Shown: in pieces, positions 29,074 through 39,382 of the stretch
How positions within the stretch are numbered: the first letter of the stretch is position 1
Layout: each line of letters opens with the position of its first letter
Assembly (NCBI RefSeq): GCF_035918155.1
Contig: NZ_CP109327.1
Location: 5,580,001 to 5,644,000 of the forward strand
Reading direction: 5' to 3'
DNA from: Streptomyces sp. NBC_01591
Lineage (GTDB): Bacteria > Actinomycetota > Actinomycetes > Streptomycetales > Streptomycetaceae
Length of the DNA: 64,000 nt
Translations under genes and position numbers: made by a program
Notes under the pieces: generated by a model
Told to the model about the DNA's origin: nothing
Databases searched by the model: none
Seen by the model: only the letters and a program-made list of their open reading frames with translations

Positions 29074-29955
29074 GTGCGTCTGTACCGAATAGCGCTCTGG
29101 GCCACGGTTCCCATGGCGCTTCCCCTCCTGGCGGCACCTGCCGGAGTGACGGCGGCCCGGGCCGCCCGCGACACGGCTCCGGAAGGGCCACTTTCCGTGT
29201 GGCGGCCCGGCGTGGCCGTACAACCGGTGGTCGACACCGGGCGGCCGTTCCCGGCACTCGGCGCGGTGTCGATGGCGCTGCCCCACATGGTGCCCCGGCC
29301 CGCCATCGTGTCGCGTGCGCAGTGGCGGGCCGACGAGACCAAGCGTGACCGCCATGCCCACTACGCGGGAGGGGTCGGCGCGGTCTTCATCCATCACACC
29401 GACACCCCCAACGGCTACGACTGCGCGGACGTCCCCCGTACCCTGCGCAATCTGTATACGGGCCAGACCCGTGACCGGCGTTGGGGAGACCTCGGCTACA
29501 ACTTCCTCGTCGACAAGTGCGGCACCATCTACGAAGGTCGCGCCGGCGGCGCCGACCGGCCCGTCATCGGCTCCCACACCCTCGGGTTCAACCAGGGCAC
29601 CACGGGGATCGCGGCCATCGGCACGTTCGGGCCGGGGACGCCGGTACCGGCGGCCATGGAGCACTCGATCGCGGCTCTCGCGGCCTGGAAGCTCGGTCTG
29701 GGCGGCGTCGACCCCACCGGCAAGGTGCGGCTCACGTCGACGAATGACAAGAGCCGCTACGCCAAGGGCACTTCGGCCGTATTCGATGCCATCTCCGGCC
29801 ACCGCGACGGCTTCGCCACCAACTGCCCGGGGGAGGCGCTGCTCGCGCGGCTCCCCGCGATCCGGAAGCTCGCCGCGGGCCTCCAGGGCAGGCCCCCACG
29901 AGCACTCTCGGGCACCCGCCTCACCGCGAGCCCGGGGAACGTCCACCGCGGCTAG
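29074..29955 (+). CDS. Secreted N-acetylmuramoyl-L-alanine amidase (PGRP type)
   Basis: The 293-residue protein has a signal peptide (MRLYRIALWATVPMALPLLA...) and a PGRP/amidase_2 domain. The zinc ligands are His in AVFIHHTDTP, His in ISGHRDG and Cys in TNCPGEAL. The Tyr of WGDLGYNFLVDKCGTIYEGR is also in place, so it is likely active. It should cleave the bond between MurNAc and L-Ala of the stem peptide outside the cell. The GTG start gives the signal peptide directly. The stop codon lies within a palindromic element. Confidence 0.92.
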   Translation: MRLYRIALWATVPMALPLLAAPAGVTAARAARDTAPEGPLSVWRPGVAVQPVVDTGRPFPALGAVSMALPHMVPRPAIVSRAQWRADETKRDRHAHYAGGVGAVFIHHTDTPNGYDCADVPRTLRNLYTGQTRDRRWGDLGYNFLVDKCGTIYEGRAGGADRPVIGSHTLGFNQGTTGIAAIGTFGPGTPVPAAMEHSIAALAAWKLGLGGVDPTGKVRLTSTNDKSRYAKGTSAVFDAISGHRDGFATNCPGEALLARLPAIRKLAAGLQGRPPRALSGTRLTASPGNVHRG

Positions 29956-29991
29956 GGCCTGTCCGGCGGATCAGGTTCGGACAGACCCTAG
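29952..29991 (+). terminator. Palindromic 3'-end element (full copy)
   Basis: CTAGGGCCTGTCCG (29952-29965) and CGGACAGACCCTAG (29978-29991) form a stem with one mismatch around the loop GCGGATCAGGTT. The amidase TAG is inside the left arm. The same arms and loop recur at 57735-57770, and part at 8265. It can act as a terminator. Confidence 0.75.
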
Positions 29992-30113
29992 GGCCGGTCC
30001 GCCGGAGGCGGTGCGCGCCCGGGTACGGTGCGCAGGATGTTCGTCGCCCGGTGCGCAGCATGCTCGTCGCCCCGTATTTCACGAACCCGGCCGGTCCGTG
30101 GACAATCGCGGCC

Positions 30114-30614
30114 ATGAGCGAAGAGTCGATACGGAACTACCTGGCCTCGGTCGAGAGCCGACTGGCGGCCGATGCCTGCGCCCCGCGCTGGGAGGACTGG
30201 TCCGGAGTCCCGGTCCTCGTCGGGCGGCGGGCCGACTTCCGGATGCTGTGGGCAGCCACCAATCTGCATCTGTTCACCGTGGCCGCCGCCGTGCCGGAGG
30301 TCACCGTGCCCGTCATCGACACGTTCACCACGCAGGTGCTCGCGTACGCCAAGAAGAACAAGGGCGGTCTGCCCGTCGGGATGCAGACCGGTGTCGCGGC
30401 CTTCCCCGTTCTGGTCAGTGATCGGATCGATCCGGCCGCGATGGCGTGGGCGGAGGAGAAGCAGCGCAATCAGTTCGCCTGCTTCGCGCGCCCGGTCGTG
30501 GTCGACAGTGCGCAGGGCTACGTGGGCATGTACCGCGGGAAGCCGGCCCTGGGGCGGGCCTATGCCTCGCATCTGATCGAGAAGGGCGCCCGCTACTTCC
30601 AGCCGCAGGGCTGA
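30114..30614 (+). CDS. Conserved hypothetical protein
   Basis: The 166-residue soluble protein (MSEESIRNYLASVESRLAAD) resembles streptomycete proteins sometimes labelled levansucrase without support. Recognisable segments are VPVLVGRRADFRMLWAAT, LPVGMQTGVAAFPVLVSDR and FACFARPVVVD. There is no signal peptide and no catalytic motif I can name, so function is unknown. The ATG at 30114 was chosen because the conserved region begins there, rather than at the in-frame start at 30051. Confidence 0.75.
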   Translation: MSEESIRNYLASVESRLAADACAPRWEDWSGVPVLVGRRADFRMLWAATNLHLFTVAAAVPEVTVPVIDTFTTQVLAYAKKNKGGLPVGMQTGVAAFPVLVSDRIDPAAMAWAEEKQRNQFACFARPVVVDSAQGYVGMYRGKPALGRAYASHLIEKGARYFQPQG

Positions 30615-30772
30615 GGCGCCGGGGCCGCAGCCGGGGGCGGTCCGTGGGGCGGTCCGTTCCCTCTCGTTCTTCCCTCCTGCCGGAGAGCGGGGCCGCCGGA
30701 CGGAACTGGATGGCACGATCGGCGGCGCACTGCCGCGCTCCGTGCGGCATGCCGATACCGATCAGGGGGAAC

Positions 30773-30961
30773 ATGGACCGGCGTCCGGCCGCGAGATCCG
30801 GCTTCAACTGGTGGCTGCCCAGCGCGTACGCGGCGGCCGTCGTCCTCACCGGGGCCCTCGGCTCGGGCAGGGCGACGGGGATCGTCGCGGCGGTGGGCGG
30901 TGTGCTGCTCGGCCTCCACCACGGCTTCGGCAGCAGGTTCCGCGCCCGCGCCCGCGGCTGA
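30773..30961 (+). CDS. Small membrane protein (62 residues)
   Basis: An ATG preceded by AGGGGGA opens a 62-codon frame encoding a basic N-terminus (MDRRPAARSGFN). Two hydrophobic helices follow (WLPSAYAAAVVLTGALG and GIVAAVGGVLLGLHHG) and a basic tail. The pattern is that of a two-helix membrane protein, and the ribosome site is good. The family is unknown. It is convergent with the GH65-like gene. Confidence 0.5.
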   Translation: MDRRPAARSGFNWWLPSAYAAAVVLTGALGSGRATGIVAAVGGVLLGLHHGFGSRFRARARG

Positions 30962-30990
30962 CGACCTGCACGCCCCGTACGCCCGGTCGG

Positions 30991-33627
30991 CTACGGCTGG
31001 GTGATTCTCAACTCCTCTACGCCCGTGGGCTTCTGCGCGTCCTCGGACTCGACCGTCAGCCGTACCAGCCGGGCCACCGCTCCCGCCCGGTACGGCTGCC
31101 AGCGCGTGCCGTCGGACGATGTCTCCAGGTGGTACGAGGACGTTCGCACGTCCGCCCACTCCGGTTCGGCCGACGTCACCGCGCCCCTACGCCCCAGGTC
31201 CACCGTCAGCGCGCCCGTCGCGCCGTCCGGGGACCAGGCGGTGGCCGGGCTGCCGTCCACCGCGGCGACCGCGTACAGGCCGGGGGCTTCCGAGGTCGCC
31301 GTCGCCGGGCGGCAGCGGGCCGCGTCGGTGGTCGCGGCGAGGTCGGGGCGGCGGGTGGGGAGAGTGAGCGTGCGGGTGAGTGGGCGGGGGCCGGCGGGGG
31401 AGTGGACGGTGAAGGGGGCGCCGGAGGTCAGCCGGACCGTCGTCGTCCGGGGGCCGATCGCGAGGTCGTAGGTACGGCCCCGGTAGCGCAGGCCCGTCAG
31501 CGTGACGCCGCTGCCCAGTTGCGGCGGCAGCATCGGATCGAGGCGTACCCCGTCCTCCCGCAGCCGAAGGCCCGTCAGGCCGTGCGTGAAGACCTGGAGG
31601 AAGCCGCCCTTCCCGGTCAGGAAGTCGTCGGCGGGGAAACCCGACAGGGGGTCCTGGGCGCCCGCCTTCGCGCCCCGGGCCTCGCTGAACAGGGCGTACG
31701 GGCCGCGCATGAACGGGCGTACTGCGCGCTGGAGATAGGTGTACGTCGCGCAGCCGGGCTCCCCGATCGTGGCCGCGTCGACCGCGTGGACCGAGTCGGT
31801 CATGGCCGGGCCGTCCGGGTCGGTGTGCGCCGCGTAGTAGTCGAGCGTGGCCGCGGCGGCACCCGGCTCCATCGGCCACTCCAGCGGGTAGATCAGCAGC
31901 ACTGTGTCGGCCTGCTTGATCGTCGAGCCGTTGTAGCCCGCGTACTGGAGGAAGAGCTTGCGCTTCGGGTCGTACGGGATGCGCAGGCCGTCCGCCACGC
32001 GCTTCCACTCGACCGGTGCGGTGTGCCCGAGCAGTTGCGCCGCGCGGGTGGCGTTGCGCAGGGCGGTGGCGGCGACCGCGTTGGTGAAGACCCCGTCGGT
32101 GACGCCGTTGCTGTACTCGTCGGGGCCCGCGACCTCCTTCACCGAGTAGCTGCCGTCGTCGTTGGCGGTGGCCCGCGAGGCCCAGAAGTCGGCGATCCCC
32201 TCCAGCAGCGGCCAGCCGCGTCCGGCCAGCCAGTCCTGGTCCCCGGTCGCCAGGTAGTACTGCCAGACGGCCAGCGAGACATCGCCCTGGAGGTGGTTCT
32301 GGGTGACGCAGTGCGGGGGGTTCCAGCTCTGGCACTCGGACCACAGATCGCCCTTGCTCGCGCTCGTCCACGGGTAGAACAGGCCCCGGAACCCCAGCTT
32401 CCGGGCGTTGGTGCGGGCGGCGTCGCGGGTGCGGTAGCGGTACTCGACGACCGCGCGGGCCAGTTCGGGGCGGGTGGCGAGCAGCCCCGGGTACATCCAG
32501 GTCTCGGCGTCCCAGAACACCATGCCGGCGTAGTTGTCGCTGGTCAGACCGGCCGGTGCGATGCTGTCGCGGGACCCGGTCCGGGTGGAGGCCAGCAGTC
32601 CGTACTGTGCCGCCCGCAGCCACTTCTGCAGCTCGGGACCGTCCGGTACGGAGATGTCGGCCGCCCAGGCCCGCCGCCAGGCCGCGGTGTTGGCCGCGAG
32701 GACCCCGGACCAGCCGCGCCCGGCGGCGCGCCGGGCGGCTTCGCGGGCGGAGGCGCGCGGGGTGGGGGAGGTGAGCGCGGTGTCGATGCCGACGTACTTC
32801 TCGAAGGTGTACGTGCGCCCGTCGCGCACCCGGTGCGTGCTCCGCGCCGGGCTCGCCGCTCCGGCCCCCGGTCCTCCGGAGCGCATGGTCTGGACGATCG
32901 CGCCCGTGGTTCCGGTGCCCAGGGTGCGGAACGTGCCGTCGTCGTGGACGGTGATCCGGCGTGCGCCCCTGGGGTCGAGACGGCCGGTGACGGTCGCGGT
33001 GCCGTTCCAGCGCGGTGTCATGCGCAGTCGTACGGCGCCCGTGTGCACATCGGACCGGTCGGTGAGCACCTCGTACGTCAGGTCGGTCGCGCGTCCGTCG
33101 GCCGTGGTCCACCGCAGTGACGTACGCACCAGCCCGCAGCGCAGGAAGAGCGTCTGGCGGTAGTGCGAGATCCGGCCGGGGGGCGTGTCGGAGCCGTAGG
33201 TCTCGTCGCCGACGCGTACGTCGAGGCTCGTCCAGCTCGGCAGCGCGGCGGCCACCTCCCGGCCGCCGGCGAGGTCCTTGTCGCGCCCGAACAGGCCGGA
33301 GACGAACGCGCCGTCGTAGCGCGGGGTGAACAGCGGCCAGCCGGTCTTCTCGCCCGACGCGGCGTACCCGGCGCCCGCGGCGGGCACCCGGTGGCCCAGG
33401 TATCCGTTGCCGGTGTAGGGGTCGTAGCCGGCCGCCTCGCCGAACCGGGTGGACGTCGGAGCCCAGGCGGGATCGGTGTCCCGGCCACAGGCGGTGGCCG
33501 CCGCGGAGGGCGGCGCCGCCGCGGCAGGGGGCGCCGCCGGGTACGGGACGGGGGCCACGGGCGCGATCAGGGCGCCCGCCACCAGGGACGTGAGGGACGT
33601 GAGGAGAAGGAGGCGCGAGAGGCTCAC
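30991..33627 (-). CDS. Secreted GH65-like glycoside hydrolase with C-terminal discoidin-like domain
   Basis: The 878-residue precursor has an N-terminal signal-like segment (LLLLTSLTSLVAGALIA). The (alpha/alpha)6 catalytic region typical of GH65 (acid trehalase/kojibiose phosphorylase group) follows. GMVFWDAETWMYPGLL, NHLQGDVSLAVWQYYLAT and KEVAGPDEYSNGVTDGVFTN are visible, and the Glu of KEVAGPDEY is the expected general acid. About 130 C-terminal residues (VAAVDGSPATAWSPDGATGA onward) look like an F5/8 type C sugar-binding module. It probably acts on extracellular alpha-glucosides such as trehalose. The GTG at 33627 gives the signal peptide, but no strong ribosome site is visible. Confidence 0.85.
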   Translation of the reverse strand: MSLSRLLLLTSLTSLVAGALIAPVAPVPYPAAPPAAAAPPSAAATACGRDTDPAWAPTSTRFGEAAGYDPYTGNGYLGHRVPAAGAGYAASGEKTGWPLFTPRYDGAFVSGLFGRDKDLAGGREVAAALPSWTSLDVRVGDETYGSDTPPGRISHYRQTLFLRCGLVRTSLRWTTADGRATDLTYEVLTDRSDVHTGAVRLRMTPRWNGTATVTGRLDPRGARRITVHDDGTFRTLGTGTTGAIVQTMRSGGPGAGAASPARSTHRVRDGRTYTFEKYVGIDTALTSPTPRASAREAARRAAGRGWSGVLAANTAAWRRAWAADISVPDGPELQKWLRAAQYGLLASTRTGSRDSIAPAGLTSDNYAGMVFWDAETWMYPGLLATRPELARAVVEYRYRTRDAARTNARKLGFRGLFYPWTSASKGDLWSECQSWNPPHCVTQNHLQGDVSLAVWQYYLATGDQDWLAGRGWPLLEGIADFWASRATANDDGSYSVKEVAGPDEYSNGVTDGVFTNAVAATALRNATRAAQLLGHTAPVEWKRVADGLRIPYDPKRKLFLQYAGYNGSTIKQADTVLLIYPLEWPMEPGAAAATLDYYAAHTDPDGPAMTDSVHAVDAATIGEPGCATYTYLQRAVRPFMRGPYALFSEARGAKAGAQDPLSGFPADDFLTGKGGFLQVFTHGLTGLRLREDGVRLDPMLPPQLGSGVTLTGLRYRGRTYDLAIGPRTTTVRLTSGAPFTVHSPAGPRPLTRTLTLPTRRPDLAATTDAARCRPATATSEAPGLYAVAAVDGSPATAWSPDGATGALTVDLGRRGAVTSAEPEWADVRTSSYHLETSSDGTRWQPYRAGAVARLVRLTVESEDAQKPTGVEELRITQP

Positions 33628-33770
33628 CGTACGAAGGTAGGGAAGCGCGCGCCGCGGCGGTGCGCGGCGCGCGGGGTGAACGGCTGATGGGGCAGCGGGC
33701 GTAGCAGGTGGAACAGGCGTAGCAGGTGCAACAGGTGCAGCACCTGCAACAGGCGCCGGTGGAGCGTTCG

Positions 33771-34868
33771 TCAGGCCGCGAGGCCCGTCTTGAGGCCCGC
33801 GCCGCACAGGGGGACGACGACGCTCCGGTCCGTCCAGTCGCCGACCGCCGCCCAGCAGGCGACGCCCGTCGTCTCCACGTAGAACCCGCGGGCGGCCAGA
33901 TCCAGCTGCGCGGCGCGGATCTGATCCTCGGTCACCGTGAGGAAGGTGCCGCCCGATTCCCGGACCGCGGCCAGGATGGCGCGGGCGCGCGGCGGGCGGG
34001 GGATGGCGATGCCCTCGGCGAGGGTGGGAGCGGCGGGGCCGGCCAGGGCGTCGGGCAGGTCGTCGGCGCCCGCGCGGAAGGCGGCGGCCAGCGGGGAGAC
34101 GGCCTCGGCCTGTACGGCGATCAGCGCCGGACGCCGGTCGATCAGCCCCTGGGCGTGGAGCTCGGCGGTGGCCAGGGCCGCGCCGAGGAGAAGGGTGCCG
34201 TTGCCGACCGGTACGGCGATGGCGTCCGGGAGGCGGCCGCCGAGGTCCTCCCACAGCTCGTACACATACGTCTTCGTGCCGTGCAGGAAGTACGGGTTGA
34301 AGACATGCGAGGCGTAGAAGGTGCCGGGGACGTCGGCGGCGGTACGGGCGGCGGCCGCGGTGGCCTCGCGGTCGCCGGGGACGATCTCCAGGCGGGCGCC
34401 GTGGGCCCGGATCTGCTCGGTCTTCTTCGGGGACGTGCCCTCGGGGACGTACACCGTGCAGGGGAGCGAGGCGCGGGCGCAGTATGCGGCGACGGCCGTG
34501 CCGGCGTTGCCGCTGCTGTCCGCGACGACGCGCTCGGGCGACAGGCGGCGGGCCAGCTCGGCGAGCATCACCGCGCCGCGGTCCTTGAAGGAGAGCGTCG
34601 GCATCAGGAAGTCGAGCTTGGCCGAGACCGTGCCGGTGAGCGGTACGAGCGGGGTGCGGCCCTCACCGAGTGTGGTCGAGGGTGAGTGGAGCGGCAGCAC
34701 CTCCTCGTAACGCCACAGTGAATTGACGCGCTCCTTCAGGGAGTTGGAGGAAAGGATGGCGGAGGGTTCGAAGTCGAGGTCCCAGGGGCCGCGGCAGACG
34801 GGGCAACACCAGCGGAGAGTGGTGGTGTCGGCCCGGGTGCCGTCCTGCGGGCAGAGGTAGGCGGGCAT
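33771..34868 (-). CDS. Threonine-synthase-like PLP-dependent enzyme
   Basis: The 365-residue protein has the fold type II PLP signature LSFKDRGAVMLAELA with the Schiff-base Lys, VVADSSGNAGTAVAAYCARA for phosphate binding, and PVGNGTLLLGAALA. An N-terminal Cys cluster (YLCPQDG, CCPVCRGPWDL) suggests a zinc ribbon, as in actinobacterial ThrC-like proteins. It may be threonine synthase or a paralogue acting on a related phosphorylated amino acid. The ATG at 34868 was used rather than 34880 or the far-upstream extension. It is divergent from the smaller subtilase. Confidence 0.82.
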   Translation of the reverse strand: MPAYLCPQDGTRADTTTLRWCCPVCRGPWDLDFEPSAILSSNSLKERVNSLWRYEEVLPLHSPSTTLGEGRTPLVPLTGTVSAKLDFLMPTLSFKDRGAVMLAELARRLSPERVVADSSGNAGTAVAAYCARASLPCTVYVPEGTSPKKTEQIRAHGARLEIVPGDREATAAAARTAADVPGTFYASHVFNPYFLHGTKTYVYELWEDLGGRLPDAIAVPVGNGTLLLGAALATAELHAQGLIDRRPALIAVQAEAVSPLAAAFRAGADDLPDALAGPAAPTLAEGIAIPRPPRARAILAAVRESGGTFLTVTEDQIRAAQLDLAARGFYVETTGVACWAAVGDWTDRSVVVPLCGAGLKTGLAA

Positions 34869-35099
34869 GCCCGACAGCATGTCAGGCGTGTGGCGGCGGT
34901 ATGACGAAGGCGTGGCCCGCCCAGTTGGACCCTTGTGCGATTCCCAAGAATCGGTCAATCTTTCACTGTCGGTCAGGTCGTGGGCAACGCGGATCTCGTG
35001 AGAGTCGATTGTCATGCCCATGTTTAACAGTGCCTGTTCCGTTTTGAGCAACACGTGTAACCCCCCACTGATACACCGTGATCGAGAGGATCCCCCCAC

Positions 35100-36689
<1,590 letters not shown>

Positions 36690-36720
36690 TGACTGACCGT
36701 CGGTGATGTACCGACCGTGC

Positions 36721-36746
36721 GGGGCGGCTGCGCAGGCAGCCGCCCC
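36721..36746 (+). terminator. Terminator hairpin after the subtilase
   Basis: GGGGCGGCTGC, loop GCAG, GCAGCCGCCCC form a perfect 11-bp stem, followed within a few bases by GTTTT. It lies about 30 bases after the stop. The rest of 36690-37035 shows only GC-rich sequence and an AT-rich promoter-like end before the GntR gene. Confidence 0.88.
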
Positions 36747-37035
36747 GTCGCGTTTTCCGACCGGCGGTCGTCGGCCGGAGCGGCCGGAGCGGCCGAAGCG
36801 CTTGTACGAGGGCTCGCGGTGGCCCCGTCCTGTGGAGCGGGGGATTGGGGAAACGGGGAAGGGGAAGGAAGAGGCGGGGGATCGAGAAGGGCCGAGATCC
36901 TTCTGGCGGTCGACGGTCGGATATGCATGTGGGCATGACGAATCATCACTTCGGGTGAATCTTTGGCCTGCGCTTGCGGTCCACAACCGACGGTTGTCAG
37001 GCTGTTGCAGACTGTCAACCTGTTGGGAGTGGCCT

Positions 37036-37788
37036 GTGACTTTCGGTGAGCAGCCCGCGTATTTGCGCGTTGCAAGCGATCTGAGAGAGAAGATCGTCAA
37101 CGGTTCGCTGCCGCCGCATACGCGCCTGCCTTCGCAGGCGCGTATCCGCGAGGAGTACGGAGTCTCGGACACCGTCGCGCTGGAGGCGCGGAAGGTGCTG
37201 ATGGCCGAGGGTCTGGTGGAAGGGCGCTCCGGTTCCGGCACCTATGTGCGCGAGCGCCCCGTCCCGCGGCGGATCGCCCGCTCCGGCTACCGGTCCGCGG
37301 CCGGCGCCAGTCCGTTCCGTCAGGAGCAGACGGCGGAGGGGGTGCACGGGACGTGGGAGTCCCGCAGCGAGCAGGAGGGGGCGAGCGTCGAGATCGCCGA
37401 GCGCCTGGGCATCGAGCCGGGTGACCGGGTGATGCGGACGAGGTACACCTTCCGCGAGGCCGGGGAGCCGATGATGCTCTCCACCTCCTGGGAGCCGCTC
37501 GCCGTGACGGGGCGTACGCCGGTGATGCTGCCGGAGGAGGGCCCGTTGGGCGGCTGCGGGGTGGTCGAGCGGATGGCCGCGATCGATGTCGTCGTGGACA
37601 ACGTGGCCGAGCAGGTCGGCGCGCGCCCGGGGCTGGCGGAGGAGCTCCTGGCGCTCGGTGGTGTGCCGGGGCACGTGGTGATGGTGATCGAGCGGACGTA
37701 CTACGCGTCGGGCCGCCCGGTCGAGACGGCGGACGTGGTGGTGCCCGCCGACCGCTTCCGGGTCGCCTACCACCTTCCGGTCAGGTGA
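37036..37788 (+). CDS. GntR/HutC-family transcriptional regulator
   Basis: The 250-residue protein has an N-terminal winged helix (YLRVASDLREKIVNGSLPPH, RLPSQARIREEYGVSDTVAL) and a C-terminal UTRA ligand-binding domain (EIAERLGIEPGDRVMRTRYT, ERTYYASGRPVETADVVVPA). The HutC subfamily typically responds to a small metabolite. It has no obvious target operon nearby and may regulate itself. GGGAG lies before the GTG start, which was chosen over a long in-frame 5' extension. Confidence 0.9.
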   Translation: MTFGEQPAYLRVASDLREKIVNGSLPPHTRLPSQARIREEYGVSDTVALEARKVLMAEGLVEGRSGSGTYVRERPVPRRIARSGYRSAAGASPFRQEQTAEGVHGTWESRSEQEGASVEIAERLGIEPGDRVMRTRYTFREAGEPMMLSTSWEPLAVTGRTPVMLPEEGPLGGCGVVERMAAIDVVVDNVAEQVGARPGLAEELLALGGVPGHVVMVIERTYYASGRPVETADVVVPADRFRVAYHLPVR

Positions 37789-37990
37789 CCGGCCCGCGCG
37801 GGGCGCCGTCCGGCGTCGGCGACGACGAGCCGGCCTCGGGCCGGTTCCCATGACCGACGGGTAGTCGTCGGCCGCAATGGATTGTCATGTCCCGCTCCTG
37901 TCGAACGGTCCGTACCCGCACACCGGAAGACGGACGTGAAGTCGTCGATGGCGGACACGGTCACGCTGCAGCGGCGGGCGGCACGGGCAC

Positions 37991-38024
37991 AGAGGGGGCG
38001 CATCCAGACGGGTGCGCCCCCTCT
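37991..38024 (+). terminator. Terminator hairpin after the GntR gene
   Basis: AGAGGGGGCGCA (37991-38002) and TGCGCCCCCTCT (38013-38024) form a perfect 12-bp stem. It ends the GntR transcript. The following AT-rich stretch (about 38037-38070) is the likely promoter of the small SPOR-like gene. Confidence 0.85.
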
Positions 38025-38176
38025 TGTCGGTCGGATCGGTATCTCTTTGTGTAATTACTTATCCGTTGAGTGAAGGTCAGGCGTACGCTCGGGCATATGC
38101 GTACTGCGGTTTCCTGGGGATCTTTAGTGACGTGCACGCCGTTCGAGGGAGGGGCGCAATGCTCGGGAGGGACACG

Positions 38177-38359
38177 ATGAGCGACAGCGGTGCCGTGCTC
38201 CCGTGGCTGGTGATACGACAGGACGACAACGGCAATCGCTACCGCGTCGGCAGGTATGCCACGCAGGGCGAGGCCCAGAAGATCGCCGACAAGCTCGATG
38301 AGCACGGACACAAGCAGCTCTACTGGGTGGAGCGTGCCGGGCAGAGCACCCGGCCGTAG
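38177..38359 (+). CDS. Small SPOR-domain-like protein
   Basis: The 60-residue protein (MSDSGAVLPWLVIRQDDNGN) has the single beta-alpha-beta pattern YRVGRYATQGEAQKIADKLD followed by QLYWVER, as in streptomycete proteins annotated as SPOR domain. SPOR domains bind denuded glycan strands. Without a signal peptide this one would be cytosolic, so that role is doubtful. GGGAGGG precedes the ATG well. Confidence 0.75.
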   Translation: MSDSGAVLPWLVIRQDDNGNRYRVGRYATQGEAQKIADKLDEHGHKQLYWVERAGQSTRP

Positions 38360-38585
38360 GGCGACCGCGGGGGGTGCGGCGGGGCAGTGGTTGCGCTCCG
38401 GCGCATGACCGCGCGTGCGCTCGCTGAGCCGGTCACCCGCATCGGCCGCCTGTGCGGGACGCCCGCGTCGGTGGCCCGCGTCGGTCGTCCGAGCCGGTCC
38501 TGCCGTTCCGATGGTGTTCCGGCAGGCAGCCGCCGCCCCGCTAAGGTCCTGTCCGACCGGGTTGCAGATGAACGAAGGCGGAGTG

Positions 38586-38987
38586 ATGTCGGTCCTGATC
38601 GACACGGTGGCATGGGTGCGGGTGGAGAACGGCAGGATTCTCTGCGCGCGACCACGGGGGAAGGACGTCTTCTACATCCCCGGCGGCAAGCGGGAGGGCC
38701 GGGAGACCGACCTGCAGACCCTGCTGCGTGAGGTCGAGGAGGAGCTGGCCGTGGCCATCCTCCCGTCGACGGTGTCCCACATGGGTACGTACGAGGCGCA
38801 GGCGCACGGCCATCCGGACGGCGTGGTCGTGCGCATGAGCTGTTACGCCGGTGAGTATCGGGGGACGCTGACCGTCAGCAGCGAGATCGAGGAGATGGCG
38901 TGGTTCTCCTACGCCGACCGATCGCTCGTCCCGCCGGTCGACCAGCTGCTCTTCGACGACCTCAAGGCCGCGGGCGCACTGGCCTGA
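38586..38987 (+). CDS. Nudix-superfamily hydrolase
   Basis: The 133-residue protein has a Nudix box variant GGKREGRETDLQTLLREVEE followed by EL. It keeps the RE and EE residues but lacks the final G-U pair, so activity may differ. VAWVRVENGRILCARPRG and FYIPGGK are typical. The substrate is unknown. The ATG at 38586 with AAGGCGGAG upstream was chosen over 38568 and longer forms. Confidence 0.8.
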   Translation: MSVLIDTVAWVRVENGRILCARPRGKDVFYIPGGKREGRETDLQTLLREVEEELAVAILPSTVSHMGTYEAQAHGHPDGVVVRMSCYAGEYRGTLTVSSEIEEMAWFSYADRSLVPPVDQLLFDDLKAAGALA

Positions 38988-39379
38988 GCCGCCCCCAGCC
39001 TCCTCGGGGCCCTGTGCCGACCGCGTCGGCCCCGGGCCGGCCCTGCGCCGGCCCCGCGCCGGCCCCGCGTGGGCTCCGCTCCACCCCGTGCCGGATCCGC
39101 GCCATCCCGTTCCGGCTGCACATCAATTGCGTGATCCGTATTACTCGCCGGTGTGGTTCGGGCCCCGGTAATCGCATTGATTCCGCACAGCGGTGCTTTA
39201 CGCGCTCGCGCGGTGCATGGAAGCGCCCGGCAAATCACGCCGACGGGCGGCGGAAACGATCTTCGACGTCATGACGGTTAGTTGTCCGTTCATGGAACGC
39301 GGCATTGCGGAACCTCGCATTGTGATCGACGAACGGCGACGTGCGTCTCATTGGTCGAGACCTACCGATTGGTCGAGAC
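38988..39379. other. Intergenic region at the left boundary of the gene cluster
   Basis: It holds a tandem array of an 11-bp unit GCCGGCCCYGC, three copies starting at 39036, 39047 and 39058. Base composition then falls markedly (39120-39300) up to the 3' end of the minus-strand PPTase gene. No RNA or protein gene is seen. Confidence 0.45.
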
Positions 39380-39382
39380 CTA
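39350..39382. repeat. Tandem 18-bp-period repeat at the 3' end of the PPTase gene
   Basis: ATTGGTCGAGACCTA occurs at 39350-39364 and again at 39368-39382. Each unit contains GGTC-GA-GACC, a short inverted repeat. The second copy includes the PPTase stop codon. It could be an operator or simply a local duplication. Confidence 0.5.

Noticed and set aside
30742..33120. A 792-codon plus-strand frame opposite the GH65-like gene
   Set aside because: Antisense shadow. The minus-strand protein has clear GH65 motifs.
38098..38130. Ten-codon upstream reading frame before the SPOR-like gene (possible leader peptide)
   Set aside because: No repeated regulatory codons and no attenuator hairpin follow it, so an attenuation role is not supported.
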